Shown in pieces: positions 21,525 through 33,574 of a DNA stretch of 64,000 nt (positions within the stretch are counted from its first letter, which is position 1; the number at the start of each line of letters is the position of its first letter). Location: contig NC_082689.1 of the NCBI RefSeq assembly GCF_949987515.2, forward strand, positions 103,082,957 to 103,146,956. The letters are read 5' to 3'. A program made the translations under genes and the position numbers. The notes under the pieces are model-generated. The model saw only the letters and a program-made list of their open reading frames with translations, searched no databases and was not told the origin of the DNA. This DNA comes from Delphinus delphis (Eukaryota; Chordata; Mammalia; Artiodactyla; Delphinidae).

Positions 21525-21680
21525 CCGCCCCAAAATTGTTATGCAAAGGAGTCAAGTCTGTGATCTTCTGGCGATCAAAGCGGCAAAACCAAATATTAGA
21601 AGAGAAGTCAATAATGGATGAGCAGATTAAGAAACCCATCTCGAGGACAATTATCGTCGCAATTGAAAAAGCGCCGGGCT
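21525..21680. promoter_or_regulatory. candidate SOX-POU / TCF enhancer
   Basis: Contains AATTGTTATGCAAAG (21534-21548), 13 of 15 to the SOX2-POU composite consensus. ATCAAAG (21574-21580, TCF/LEF-like) follows 25 bases on, then AATAATGG, CAGATTAAG and CAATTATCGTCGCAATTG. Repeat-free and flanked by GC-rich DNA. Function is inferred. Confidence 0.5.
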
Positions 21681-21729
21681 TCCCTCCTCCCCCCCTGCCC
21701 CAATATTAAAAGAAAAAAATAAAAAATAG

Positions 21730-22420
21730 GTGGAAGAATGGGGCCTGGGGATAGTGGCAGAGGAGGGCAGCCGCCGAGCGTGCGTGAACGAGCGGGTGCG
21801 TGGAGGCGCTCGTAGAGGGGAGATAACGCCCCCTACACCCCACCAGGGGGTGACCCTATTGGGTCCCGGTGTTTTCTCTGGCCGAGTGCGCAGAGCCTTA
21901 CCCTCTGCCCTCAAAGGTCTTTGGCCTCTTAAAAGAGAGCGTGAGGCCACTCTGAGCCGAAGCGCTAGAATCAGAGTTTCTAGGGTCTTTCTTTTCAGAG
22001 CCTCCGGCACCCAGCCTGAGTCCCCCGGCTGCACCCCCTTTCTGTCCGTTTTCTTTCGGGAGAGGGACCCTAGGCAGATGGGTAGGGCAGGGAGCCGGGT
22101 CTTACGGGCGCGGGCGGATTCCCGGCCGGTTTTCCTGTGAGGAACGCGCCACCTATCGGTGCTATCGGAGAACTGCACCCGTGTGGTGCTCCCGGGCCCG
22201 CGAGGCTGTCTGGGGGAGGTTGGATTTGACCTCCCGGGGCCGGGAGAACCAGACCCTTTCCTGACAGTAGACACCTGACTGGGGACAGACTATGGGATTC
22301 CCGGAAGGCGATCCTTCCGGGAATCCCCTCGCCTCGTGAGAGCTAAAGTGGAGAGAAAAGCCCACGAGGGGCTCTTAGCTCTGTGATTCCTAAAGCAGAA
22401 ACGCCTGCGTTCCAGTGGGA
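21730..22420. other. CpG-rich block with a perfect palindrome
   Basis: CpG-rich sequence without a recognisable coding domain. A 15-base perfect inverted repeat with a 4-base loop lies at 22294-22327. Confidence 0.6.
22294..22327. repeat. perfect inverted repeat, 15-bp arms, 4-base loop
   Basis: GGGATTCCCGGAAGG (22294-22308), loop CGAT, then its exact complement (22313-22327). Each arm contains a GAS-type TTCNNNGAA and an ETS-type CCGGAAG. It belongs to no repeat family I recognise. Confidence 0.9.
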
Positions 22421-22424
22421 TGGG

Positions 22425-22580
22425 CCCTGCGTTGGGAGTCACGACTGGATTCCTTTGACGCCTCTGCCTACCATGCGACCTGGGGAAGGCCCCCGGCTTT
22501 CTCCGGGCCTGTTTCCTTACTCGTAAACTGAGAGAACTGGATTATACTGATCCCCTCTCGACTCTGACCTTGAATCTAAC
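22425..22580 (+). repeat. MIR SINE remnant
   Basis: Shows GCGACCTGGGGAAGGC and GGGCCTGTTTCCTTACTCGT in MIR order, with raised CpG content for a MIR. Confidence 0.6.
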
Positions 22581-23560
22581 ATTGAATCTAAGCAGGATAT
22601 GTAGAGGCCTGTGTCTTGTATTTGTTTCTAGCTCTTAATAGATTCCGGACCTTTATATGCCATTTATATCTTAATCTCTTATACATATTTAATGTATACC
22701 TGCTTCAGTTAATATTACTGTTTTCTCAGTTGTCCAAAGATTTCCTTTGAGTGGGGTCAGGACGGTTCTTGGCCCGAATAATCCTGATACATGCCCATTT
22801 CCTTAAACTTGAAAAAAAAATCTAACAGGAAAACTTCGTTCACTTTGCAGTGTGGACACTGCCGGGGAGGACTGGTGTCATGGGGCCAGGGAGAACATAA
22901 TGGACACACATGTGGGAGGGTTAGGAGAGAAGACTCAGGCCCTGGATTGCGGTCAGTGTCAGAGAGGACCCGGAAGGACAGAGGCTAGACGGAACTAGAG
23001 AGACGGCTGAAGCCATGGACACTCTGAGACCCCTGGGGTGGGGTAGGGGGTAGCTCTTGACCTGAGGCTCCTTGATAGATGGTGTCGCAAGAGCAGTACA
23101 GGCGGAGACCAATGTAGGATAGCTCAGACCTTAAGCCAGTTCCCCTTGAACTCTCCATGAAATTTAAAGAACGGAAAGAGAGTGTGGGAGACAATATTTT
23201 GCTCTAGTTCCCCGGAGATCTCTTATGACTTCTGCTTGGAGTTCCGGGTTTGTGTAGCGGAGGGAAGCGAGGCTTCCGGCTGTGGGTCCTTTCCTCAAGG
23301 CATGGAGCTCGAGCTTGAGACAGCCTGCCTCTGCCCAGGTTAGACGTGCCCACTGGGGAGCCCCCAAACGGTCCGCACCTGACAGAGCAGCAGGCAGGCC
23401 CGCTAGCCTCATCTTCAGCTCCTGAGTGGCCAGTGGCAGCGCGCAAGGCCAGATCGGCTGCATCCGACGACAGCTGAGCGAAGGCGCGCATCCCCTCCTC
23501 TGGGAATAGAAATTCCCCTTGGGACACCCAGAGGGGCTGCCGCTTTGAACCTGGCACCCA
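22581..23560. other. upstream non-coding DNA
   Basis: AT-rich stretch at 22600-22800, then mixed sequence; no gene or repeat recognised. Confidence 0.45.
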
Positions 23561-24485
23561 TTGCTTTCGGAATGGAGAGGACGCTTCTGGTCTTTCGATC
23601 CGCGAGTCCAGGAATCGTTACGGGTTGCCGGCTCCTCGGAAGTGGTGAATTTCAGCGTCTTGACAACCGGCGCACAGTGCGATTCAGGGCCAGGGGTTAG
23701 TGTTCTTATTTGGAGACGGGAAAATCAAGGGTCTGGTCACTTGTCTTGGTGAACGTGAAACGAGGCCTTGAGGGGTCAGTTGGTGGCGTAGCCCTGACGT
23801 CCTAGCGGTCTGTGCGGCTCAGAATTTTTCTCCCGCTTCCGCGAGGTCGAGTCGCGTTAGTGGCCGGCGTGGGGAGGGCGGGGCGGTTGGTGGTCCCGGT
23901 TCTCCGCGGAACTCACACAGCAAGGGCCCTTTCCCAGCCCCTCAGACCTGACCCGTGGAATTCCGGACTTTGCGTCCCCTGGCCTCGGTGTCGAAGCCCT
24001 GTTGGTTGCCACCCTGCTAAGCCAGGTCGGCCTGGGAAATGGGAACTCCAGGCTTGGGCCTAGTACGCACGGCCCGCGCACTGGGGCCCGAGGGGAGCCC
24101 TGGGCTGCAGCTGTGGGCTGAGCGGGGAGGCCGCGTGGTCACTGTCTCCCGGCAGAACGAGGAATGGCAGGGATTCCGTGTGCATCCCACCACCTCTTGG
24201 ACTGTCCCAGGCCGGCCAAGAAACCCAGATTTCAGGAATCACAAGACGCCACTGCGGAGAGCTGACCGAGACACGGGAACTTCGTCCGCGCTGGGGCGGA
24301 AAACGCCGGTTCCAATGTGCACAGCTCAGACTAACCTCTGTGGTGGGACCGGCATAAGAAAAGGAACGGATTTACTTTGCACTTTTCTCACACTTCACTC
24401 AGATGTTGCCGGTCTACAGAGCCATCGGGAGAGACAGAGCGATAAGGAGAGAGATGGCGTGGGGGGGGGAGGGGAAGGGGAAAAA

Positions 24486-24516
24486 GAGAGAGAGAGATTG
24501 ATTGATTGATTGATTA
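24486..24516. repeat. (GA)n(TTGA)n microsatellite
   Basis: GAGAGAGAGA runs into about five GATT units. Confidence 0.9.
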
Positions 24517-24594
24517 AAGGTCCCCTTTCTCCAAAAGAGGAGATAAGGATGCTGACGAGTCGATAGCCAGCATACATCGGGTGTGCTCTGGACG

Positions 24595-24745
24595 CAGCTC
24601 TAAGCTCTCCATCTGGGTTAGCTCATTTAACCCTTACAGTAACCGACTGAGATATTGTAGCTTCTCCTCTCCAGTTTACAAAGGAGGAAACTGAGGCACG
24701 GAGAGTCGTAAAGTAGCCCAAAGGCATGCCCCTAGCAAGTGGAAA
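24595..24745 (-). repeat. MIR SINE
   Basis: Reads TAGCTCATTTAACCCTTACA ... GGAGGAAACTGAGGCACGGA ... GCAAGTGG, the reverse complement of MIR. Confidence 0.85.
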
Positions 24746-25480
24746 ATGAAAAGCAGAATCCGTCCGCAGCTCTGGAGGAGCCAGATGGGGACAATCCGCT
24801 CAGGGCACTCTCGAAGTCGCCCCCAGGCCCCAGGGAGAGCGCAGGTTGTCATCTTCCTGCCGCCGCACCGACGCGAGGCCTCAGCGCTCCCAGGTGCTCT
24901 AGGCGGGCAAGATTCCGGCCCTGGGCCAGAGTCTGGCTCCTTCAGGGGAGCCCTCAGCCCGGGCTTCCAGGCCCTCCCCGGGGTAGGCAGATCTCCCGTC
25001 CTCTGCAGGGACTGGAATCCTCTCCGGGGAGATGACCTTCCGTTTCCATCACTCGGACTGCCCCGCCGGGGAGCAGCGCGGAGGAGGCCGCAGCCACTCA
25101 TGGCTGTTGTTGGTGCTCTTTCTTCGAGCTTCCAAGCTTAGTGACCTCGGAAGGGGCCCAGACTCGGCCTTGGTTGGCTGCAGCAGGCGGCGGGGGGCAG
25201 AAAAGCTGGTCCGGGCAGGACGGAGCTGCTGGGACGCGCCTCCACGCTCAGTGGCTGGTCTCGGCGGCTGCGAGGGTGATCGCCGAGGCCCAGACTTTTA
25301 CAAACTTGCTTTCAGGCAGCGGACGAGGACCCCGGCTGGGACGCGCAGGGCGCTCGGGTCCCACGCAGAGGACAAGTCCCCGGGCTTCCTCAGACCTGCG
25401 CCTCAATTGTCCGGTTCAGGTGATGGGCGTCCCGGCGGCGGTTGAGGCCAGTGGCAAAATCCCAGCCTTTCCCAGCCGTC

Positions 25481-28400
25481 AGCCCTGGGGATCGCTCCCC
25501 TTCCAGTCCCCAACAGCCCTTCCCACATCTTGGAGCTGCCTTGACCAGGATGAGTGTGGGAATGGGGAGGAAAGGGCGCGAATCTCTCTCGGGAGGGAAA
25601 GAGGGGACCTAGGATAAGAATCGCAGGAGACACAGGTCCATCCCTCTCTACCTTGGCTCCAGGTCACCTGCAGGCCAGGGGAACCTTTGCCGGCCCCCAG
25701 AACCTGCAGCTGGTGCTTCGCAGAAGGGGTTGCCATTAATTCTAACTCCCCCGGGCCCTGGTGAGAGGACTTTCCAGGCAGAGGAAAAGGAGGTGGCCTC
25801 AGCTCGCTTCGGAAAAGTGCAGGTGGGCTGAGAAGAGGGGGCCGGTGCCGCCCCGGGGTGGTGCGTCCCGCAGCTAACCGCCTGGAGTTTTAGTCTTTCA
25901 GCCATGGCTCCCTCCTCTATCTCCTCCCCAGAGCTTTCTCCTTGAATCCCAGGAGCAGAACTAGAGGCCTCGCTGTGAGGTCTTGTCTCTAAGGTGGGAT
26001 CTGTGGCTTCCCCAGTGAAACCACTTCTCCAATGAGCAGTGAGCGGAGAATCTGCCCCTTTCACAGCCCAGCTCTGAGGTCCGCCGGCCAGCACCACTCT
26101 ATTTTAACAAACCTAATTAGGACTCGTCAGATGCTAAAATCTTCCTATCCTATCCAAGGCTGCCCTGGGTCTGGGAATCACAACCCTGTAAATTCACAGT
26201 TTGCTTTATTGGAGATTTGGAAAGAGACTGAAGGTGTCTGTAGTTATGAATGAATGTGAACTTGAACTTGCCTTTTTTTTTTTTTTTTTGGAAAGGTGTC
26301 TGAATCTTGAGCCAAAACACACCAAAGAGATTCTCCTCCCCACCGCCCCGAATCCCCACTCCGTCCTGGAGGTTACAGTTACCTTGATTGTGGGGTTCTG
26401 GGGGTTGGGAGTGCAGAATCTGCAGGGAGTAGGGGAGGTTATTTAACTTGGCTGGGTCACCAGAGAGAAGGAAAGCCAAGAGACAGTGCTGTCATCCCCT
26501 CTTCTCCATCAACCTTTAGCATTTATCTCTCCCTGCACCCCAACCCCCCCGTCAGTCTCCCAGCTATCAAGTGTGGACTCGACAGGAATGTTGCAAGGAA
26601 AAACTAATTAAGTGGCAGTACAATGCTTTGAAAATATTAAGTGTCATGTAAATGTCTAATGCCAATAATAATCTTGATGGTGGTCATTATGTGTCAGGAA
26701 GCACATCCCAGACAACCCAATGCTGAGCCCAAATGTGCGAGTCTAAGAGAATCCCAGGGAACACCCGTCCTTTCAGCTGCAGAGCCCCAGCTCTGAGTGG
26801 CCGGGTGTAAGGTGGGGACTCTAGGTCCTGCACCCATCGCCTGTAAATCACCTGGGTTTAATTCCAGCTGGGAGTCCTAAAGTTACTGCCTTATCTGACA
26901 CTGGAGCCCATCACCTGTAAAGTGGGAAGTTAGTGATTCCCAGGGTGTGGCTACCCCCATGGTGGATTCTGCTTCCTCCAGGCTCTGACAGGCTCCACGG
27001 TGTGCTCACATCAAGGTCTGACCTTTGTGATCTGGGTGTCTTCCATCTTCCAGAGCTTGGTTAAGACATAGCCGTTAGGAGGGTTATACCCTGGTTATCC
27101 TTCACGTTTAAATAGAAGGATGTCCTGTTAGGGAACACACATCCCTAACTCCCCTCTGTCTCTGAACTGTCAACGGGAGGGACAGAAGGTCTCAGGTCTT
27201 TAACATTTTTCTAGTTTGATGAAACACCAGGCCTTCCCCAGGACTTACAGTTTCCTTATAAGGCAATTTCACCACCACCCATCCCCTCACCCCCATCCTC
27301 TCCCGGCTGAAGCTTCCCCACGACTGCTGGGCTGAAGACATGGGGCACTGAAGTATGCCAAAACCAGTGGAGGCTCAGAGGGCGGCAAATTACAGTGACT
27401 CATGATTGAGGCTTTTGGAAATTTCCTCCAGAAAGCACTGGGCCTTTTAGGGGTTTTGTAGAGTCAAAACCTGGATACTTTACCGCTACTTCTCACCCTA
27501 CAATTTGCCCTAATTTTATTTCTCAGTGACTTGGGGAATAGGTTACAATTTCAGGCTCCTCCAGCTGACATTTTTTGTTAGACCGAATTTGGTTGGATTT
27601 TCAGTTTTTACTGCTATGTGATGACATACCCCTTATCATTTGGGAAGAAAATAGCTGACTTTTTTTTTTTATTATACAAAAGAAACAAATTCTCGTCTAG
27701 TTAAGCTTTAAAAACCAAGTGCTTTGTTTTGTTTAAGCTAGGCTTCAATAACTCAAAAACACCTTACCTTTAAAAGTAAAACTTTTTACAAATCAGACAG
27801 AAACAGGTGCTTTCCTGGGTATTTTTTTAAGGTGTCCAAATAGGAATGCGATTAACAGCGGGAGTGTTAGGGTTTGGGGGTTAGGCCATGTGATATTTCA
27901 GGGTCAAAACTGAAGAGGTTTATAAGGTCAGACACTGACAACACACACACACACTCACACACGCAACACACACTCACAGTTAAAAGGAATTCTAGGCTTT
28001 GCCATTTCACTCTTTCCTAGGAACCTCTGGGGGGAAATGGGAATGAATAAGCGTGTGTAACTTTTGTAAATTTTCAACAAGTTTGTTTTGTCTTTGTTGT
28101 TGTTGTTTTACTCGGTGCCACGTGAGACTCTTGCTACATCCTGGAGAATTTGTTTCCAAATCAGATAAGTCACCAAGTAAGACACACTTGATGTTGCAGA
28201 TAATTTTCTAGCAACATCTGCCGAGTCAGCGTTTTTGTTTTTCTGAAGATGTTACTCACCAGAAAACATTCCCTCCTCTAGGAATTTCACGGCCAAAAAA
28301 CATTTTTGTTTTAATTTCTGTCCTTTGGTTTCCTTTGGTTGGTGGGAAGGGAGTGTGGGGTGGAGTTGAGGCGATACAGCGGGGCCAGGTTCTGGCCCAA

Positions 28401-29655
28401 GGTGGGGGGGGGGAGGGGGGAGGCTGGACAGAGCGAGCAGTGTCCTGTGGGACGAGGGCCTCAGCTCTGTGGTGCTGCCCAGAGCTACCGTGCTCCCTCG
28501 CTGGCTTTATTTTTCCTTTTCACTCACTGCCACCATCCTTTTCATCACGCAGAACTCCCAATCTTTATTCAGCATCTGTATTTCTACCCCGGCTGCTGTG
28601 TCTGTCGTGGGCTGTGGGTACCCAAGCATTTTGTTTCATAATGTTGGTTAATTCTTTTAAAAACACTCTGATCTGAGCAGGCTGTTCAGGAAATGTGGCT
28701 TCTATTCCACTGCGGCAAGCAAGCCCTTCTCCTCCTCCGTGGGCTGTCAACACAATGTCAGACACTGAAAAACAATCTCTCCAGAAATTCAGATATTTCC
28801 ACACTGTAGGCTGTCTGGCCCTGGGAGCCGAAATGTTCAACATTTCCTCCAGATAATAGCATGTTACTAGGTCCCACAATAGCCTGGGAAATCGAGCTCC
28901 CCTTTCCCTTCTCCACAGGCGTCCTTACAGAAGAATGGGCCAAAGGCCTATAGAAACCACCAGACTGAAATTCTCCCTCAAGGCGGACGTAGGGGTAGGG
29001 GCGGGGGGGGCGGGAGGTTGGAGAAGAAACATGGGGACATCATTCTCATTTCTGTCCAGGGGAAACTGCCCAGCACCTGTGGATGAGACAACCCAGTCCA
29101 GTGCAGACGCGCTGTCCTGGTCCAGGGTGGTAGATGCATTGCAGGAACTGGGCTCAGAGAGCAGGCGGGCTGGCCTCCCTCCGGCACTTCTGCCCAGAAG
29201 CTAGTTTGATGGGAGGGCTGGCGAGCTCGGCTGTCCTGAGAGGTCAGGAAAGCTGACTGGGGGTGGGGAGGTGAGAGAGGGTTACAGGGCCTTGGACTCT
29301 CTTTGACAAGTCTCTGGTGGGCCAGAGAAGCTGCTCCTCTGTCCTCTGGGTCTGTACCCTTGCCCATGGAGGGAGGACCTCCTGGCCCCCATCCTTCCGT
29401 AAACTCAGATCCCAGGTCTCTGGCCTGTGAGTAAAAAAAGAGAAGAGTGTATCACGTTTAGGGGTTAAATGATATGAAGTCCCAAAGGAGCAGATGGTAG
29501 AATTTCAGGCATTATCCAGCAGGTGGCAAGGAATTTGGGGGAGTGCAGGCTGACTTGGTGCTATTGCTAAATCAGCCTTGCACTTGGGATGCTCCTGGGT
29601 CCGACTATTCCTCCACTGTCTGTAAACTGCTTCTCAGAGCTGGTGCGTGTGACTT
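25481..29655. other. repeat-poor non-coding DNA, transposon-poor domain margin
   Basis: No gene seen. It holds one MIR piece (26855-26935), a CA repeat at 27942-27975, a T18 run at 26273-26290, and AT-rich unique blocks at about 26590-26720, 27480-27900 and 28080-28330 that could be conserved elements. TAATTA-type motifs occur at 26604-26611 (CTAATTAA). Confidence 0.45.
26855..26935 (+). repeat. MIR SINE remnant
   Basis: CTGGGTTTAATTCCAGCTGG with CACCTGTAAAGTGGGAAGT in MIR order. Confidence 0.55.
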
Positions 29656-29660
29656 TGTTT

Positions 29661-30186
29661 CAGTTCTGTCCGGTACGATGGCCACTGGTCCCATGTGGCA
29701 TTGAGCACTTGAAGTGTGGCTGGTCTGAATCGAGATGGGCTGTCAGTGTGAATTAAAACGCAGCGTAACCAACAAGGACCTACTGTAGAGCACAGGGAAC
29801 TATACTCAATATCTTGTAATAACCTATAACGGAAAAGATCTAAAAATGAATAGATATACATGTATATGTATAACTGAATCACTTTGCTGTACACCTGAAA
29901 CTAACACAACATTGTAAATCAACTATATTTCAATAAAAATTAAAAGAGAACACACAGCAGATTTCAAAGACTTAGCAAGACAAAAATAAAGTATCTCATT
30001 AATATTATTATATTGATTATATGTTGACATGATAATGTTTAGATATGTTGAGTTAAATAAAATAAATTATTAAAATTAATTTCATCTGTTTCTTTTAATT
30101 TTCTTTTAAGGTGGCTATTAGAGCATTTAAAATTACATTTTCAGCTTGTATCAGGGTTCTCATTATATTTCTATTGGACAGTGCTG
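29661..30186 (-). mobile_element. hAT-type non-autonomous DNA transposon, split by an L1 tail
   Basis: Ends are CAGTTCTGTCC at the left and GGACAGTGCTG at the right, near-inverted copies. The internal text (CATTGAGCACTTGAAGTGTGGCTGGTC on the left, AATTTCATCTGTTTCTTTTAATTTTC on the right) matches one known mammalian MER family whose exact name I do not recall. An L1 3' end interrupts it at about 29768-29946. Confidence 0.6.
29768..29946 (+). mobile_element. L1 3' end fragment (whale/artiodactyl type)
   Basis: Begins ACCAACAAGGACCTACTGTA and ends in the TTCAATAAAAATTAAAAGAG tail. The same text recurs at 45575-45746. It is the first clear lineage-specific transposon in the window when read from the left. 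Confidence 0.85.
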
Positions 30187-30639
30187 GTCTAAGTAAACCC
30201 TTCCCTTTTGAAGCTATTTTGAGGACTTGCTTATTAGTTTCCTTCTCTTGTTAGCCACATGGCATGGAGGCGGCTCAGAGCTCCAGGGAAATTTCCTTTC
30301 TGCTAGATAGGCACTGAAAGGGCAGAAGTAGTTTGGGAGCCCTAGTTTGACTTATTTCCAAAAAGTGGCTTCTGGTGACATCATGTGGCCATTACTTGGT
30401 ACTACACCAACGACAGGCTGCCTGCAGTCCCCATTTCCCTATCCTGGTGTTACCCACTGCTTGCTGTAGTTACCACACTGGGCTAATAAATCAGAATTAC
30501 TACACTTGTAGAAGAATGTTTCCCCCCTTAATGTCTCCTGTTATCCTCTACACCTCCTTTCAGCTCTGCCACATCTGCAATATTGGGTCTAACCCACTAA
30601 CCCACTGGGAGGTTTTCCTTATCCAAGAGGACAGCTCTA

Positions 30640-30790
30640 GAAACTTCTGTCTGGAAGACAGAGGTTCAAGCCTGGAAACCTCGCAAAAAACTGGCTAGTC
30701 TTAGGAATGTCTTTCTACCTCTCTGGACCCCTTTTTCCTCAAGTGCAAAACAAATGGCTGTAGCATGTGACCTCTAACCTCACTTCTGGC
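30640..30790 (+). repeat. MIR SINE remnant
   Basis: TACCTCTCTGGACCCCTTTT and CAAGTGCAAAACAAATGG in MIR order, diverged. Confidence 0.45.
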
Positions 30791-30964
30791 TCCCCAAATC
30801 CATGAAGCTGATGGTGGAATCTGAGCTGTTGGTGGAGTACCTTCAAATAACCCCTCACTGGTGGTCACCTACAAGAAAGGGCCTAATGTGAAGTGACCCA
30901 ACATGGAGCAGAGGTAACCAACCATGATTTCTAAGGAGGTGATGATACAAACACAGTTGTTGGT

Positions 30965-31055
30965 GGTGGTGGAGACTAAGTACTTTACATATGCTATCTC
31001 ATTTAATGCTCACAGCATCCCACAAATTAGGTATGATTACATTGACTCAAACTAT
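30965..31055 (-). repeat. MIR SINE remnant
   Basis: TACTTTACATATGCTATCTCATTTAATGCTCACAGC followed by AAATTAGGTATGATTA, the reverse MIR 3' half. Confidence 0.65.
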
Positions 31056-31571
31056 TTAATATAATATCTGACACATATATGTATACATGCGTATACAAGC
31101 GTAAATTTAAAATCATGATACTATGATGAACACCTATGAACTACGCCCAAGAACTAGAACATCAGTACTGACCCGCTTCTATGCATGTGTTCCTCCCCCA
31201 TCTCCTTCTCCTGCCTCTGCCAGGAGTAATCACTAACCTAAATTTTTTGTTTTTCATTTCTTTGCTTTTAAGTAGCTGGTTTGATTATATATTGTTTAGT
31301 TTTACTTGTGTCTGAGGTTCATAAAAATGGTATAATAAGGTCTCGTGGCACTTGTTTCTTCACTTAGTATTACTTTCCTAAGACTTATCCATGTGACATG
31401 TAACTGGACTTGAGTCATGTTTACAGCCGTATGAGATTTCATTATTGCACTGTACTTCAATGTATTTATCCATCCTCCTGTCAATGGACATCTGGGTTGT
31501 TTCTAGTTCTTTGCTTCTGTGAGAATTCTCATCTGTGTCTCCTGGTGTACATGTGTAAAAATGTCTCTAGA

Positions 31572-33347
31572 AGGCAATAGAAAGCTCAGTGGTTGCCAGG
31601 GGCTTGGGGCAGGGGTGAATTATTAAATAGGTTTACCCCCTAAAAGTGTGGTACCATGATGATGCATACACGATAGCGTGCATTTGTCAAAGCCAATGGA
31701 ACTTTACAGCACAAACAGTGAACCTTAATATATACAAATTTTTAAAAATCATCTAGGAGGTCAGGGGATCCTATGGGGGGATGCAGACTGTCACAGAGAA
31801 TTTAATTGTATTGCAAATGAATAAAACAACCCCACTGGAGGGAGTAGGGAAAGATGCTGATCTAAGCAACTTTGGAAATAAGTAAGACTAAAGGCATAGA
31901 AAAGTACACATAAGCACTGTACTCTGGTTAATAAAATTGTTTCCCAGGGGGACATGCAACAGTTTTCTGATATTACTAAACATGTACACTGGAATTGGAC
32001 AATCAAGTAAACAGGTGGCAGATGATGGGAGACCAGTTTCTTATTGATGGAGTGGGAATTTGCAAGTAGTCAAGGAGAAGAAGCAGGAAAGATTCATGTG
32101 GTAATGGGTTAGAGTTGGAGACATTAGTATGAACTCATGAGTAGCTTATACAGATGATTACATAAAGAAGTATTTGTAGATATGCATATATATACATATA
32201 TATATATACACATGTTAATATACACACATGTATTTCCTGTTCTGTAAGCTAAGAGGGCCTAGAAGCAACGACACACCAGTAACAATAAGCGTCTTAGCAC
32301 CCAGATCTTGGTTTCTAATGCCATTCTTCAATAAGAAGCCAAGGGTCCTTGGAGAAACCCAATTCTAGAACCGGGACAGGAATATACATAGTGAGCCTGG
32401 AGCATCTTGTGTTGCTAGAAAGTAAGAAGGTTCTCAAAAAAACTTTTTAAACCTACATTGATAGGGGTATACAGGAGCCAACTGAAAGAATTCCCAAAGG
32501 TAAAGCTTGAACGCTCTGAGCTACAAAATAAAGTAGTATTGGAACGTGACCCAAAGTATAAAATAAATATGTATTCACGGGTCCATACTGATATAAATGA
32601 CCGAAAATATAAATGAATGGGAGAGAAGAGACAGATCTCCCTTGAAGAAAATTTGCAAATACTTCATTTCACCCTCAAGGGATAAGACGATGCATCCCCA
32701 TCCCATACGTGTGGCCTGTGCACGGTGACTGCCTTCCAAAGAGTGCCGTATGCAGAGGCAGAGGGTGAGGGGAAGAATTCCTTTCTAGCAAAACCTGACA
32801 AACACTGCCTCAGGCAGATGATCAGGGTCATTATCAGCAGAGAGAATTCTTGTTAGTACGTACCCTTGGTAAAAGGATACTTTGCCTCTCTGGTCTTCCT
32901 CCCCAAAGCCCATAACTCCCGTCAAGTCATGAGAAATAATACATCAAATACATCCTACAGCGGGACATCCTACAAAATATTTGAGCAGTACTCCTGAGAG
33001 TACTGAGAAACTATCGCAGTCAAGAGGAGCCTAAGGAGACATGACAAGTTAATGTAACGTGGCATCCTGAGAGGGACCCTGGAAAAGAAGAAGAAAATGG
33101 ATAGAAGCTAAGGAAATGTGAATAAATATGCCCTTTAGTTCATAACAATGTATGAATATGTAACGTGTAGCGCACTAATGTAAGATGCTCATATAATAAT
33201 AGGGGAAACTAGATCCAGGGGCGTGTGAGAGCTCTCTGTACCATTTCCTCAATTTCCCTGCGAATTAAAAACTGTCCTGCAAAGTAAAGTCTATCAAAGA
33301 TGTTGTGGGTTAGAAAAAGTGAGAGGTGAAAACAACACGAGGCTGTC
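31572..33347 (+). mobile_element. L1M-type 3' segment with target-site duplication
   Basis: About 1.78 kb flanked by an exact 15-base duplication AAAAATGTCTCTAGA (31557-31571 and 33348-33362). It ends in the typical old L1 tail text (GAGCTCTCTGTACCATTTCC ... AATTAAAAACTGTCC), followed by about 70 non-L1-like bases before the duplication. An AT microsatellite lies at 32182-32225. Confidence 0.7.
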
Positions 33348-33363
33348 AAAAATGTCTCTAGAG

Positions 33364-33574
33364 AAGGGTTGGCAGACTTTGTAAAAGGCTAGTTAGTAAA
33401 TATTTTAGGTTTTGTGGGTCTTATGGTCTCTATTACAGCCACTCAGGTCTGCTGTCTTAGGGTAAAAGCAACCACAGGCCATACAGATAAGGGTGGCTGA
33501 GTTCCAAAAAAATTTTATTTAGCAAAAACTAAACAAACAAACAAAAGCCCGTGGGCCATGGTTTGCCAACCCTG
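33364..33574. mobile_element. hAT-type DNA transposon (MER family)
   Basis: About 211 bases with inverted ends AGGGTTGGCA and TGCCAACCCT. It is flanked by CTCTAGAG / CTCTAGCA, an imperfect 8-base duplication. Inner text includes AAATATTTTAGGTTTTGTGG and a TTCCAAAAAAATTTTATTTA segment. Confidence 0.75.

Larger units (their letters stand above)
23560..25480. other. CpG-rich region, two patches
   Basis: CpG-dense patches at about 23560-24310 and 24780-25440, split by a (GA)n(ATTG)n microsatellite and a MIR. No coding domain recognised. Confidence 0.5.

Noticed and set aside
32990..33010. Small hairpin AGTACTCCTGAGAGTACT
   Set aside because: A seven-base stem inside an old L1 tail; expected by chance.
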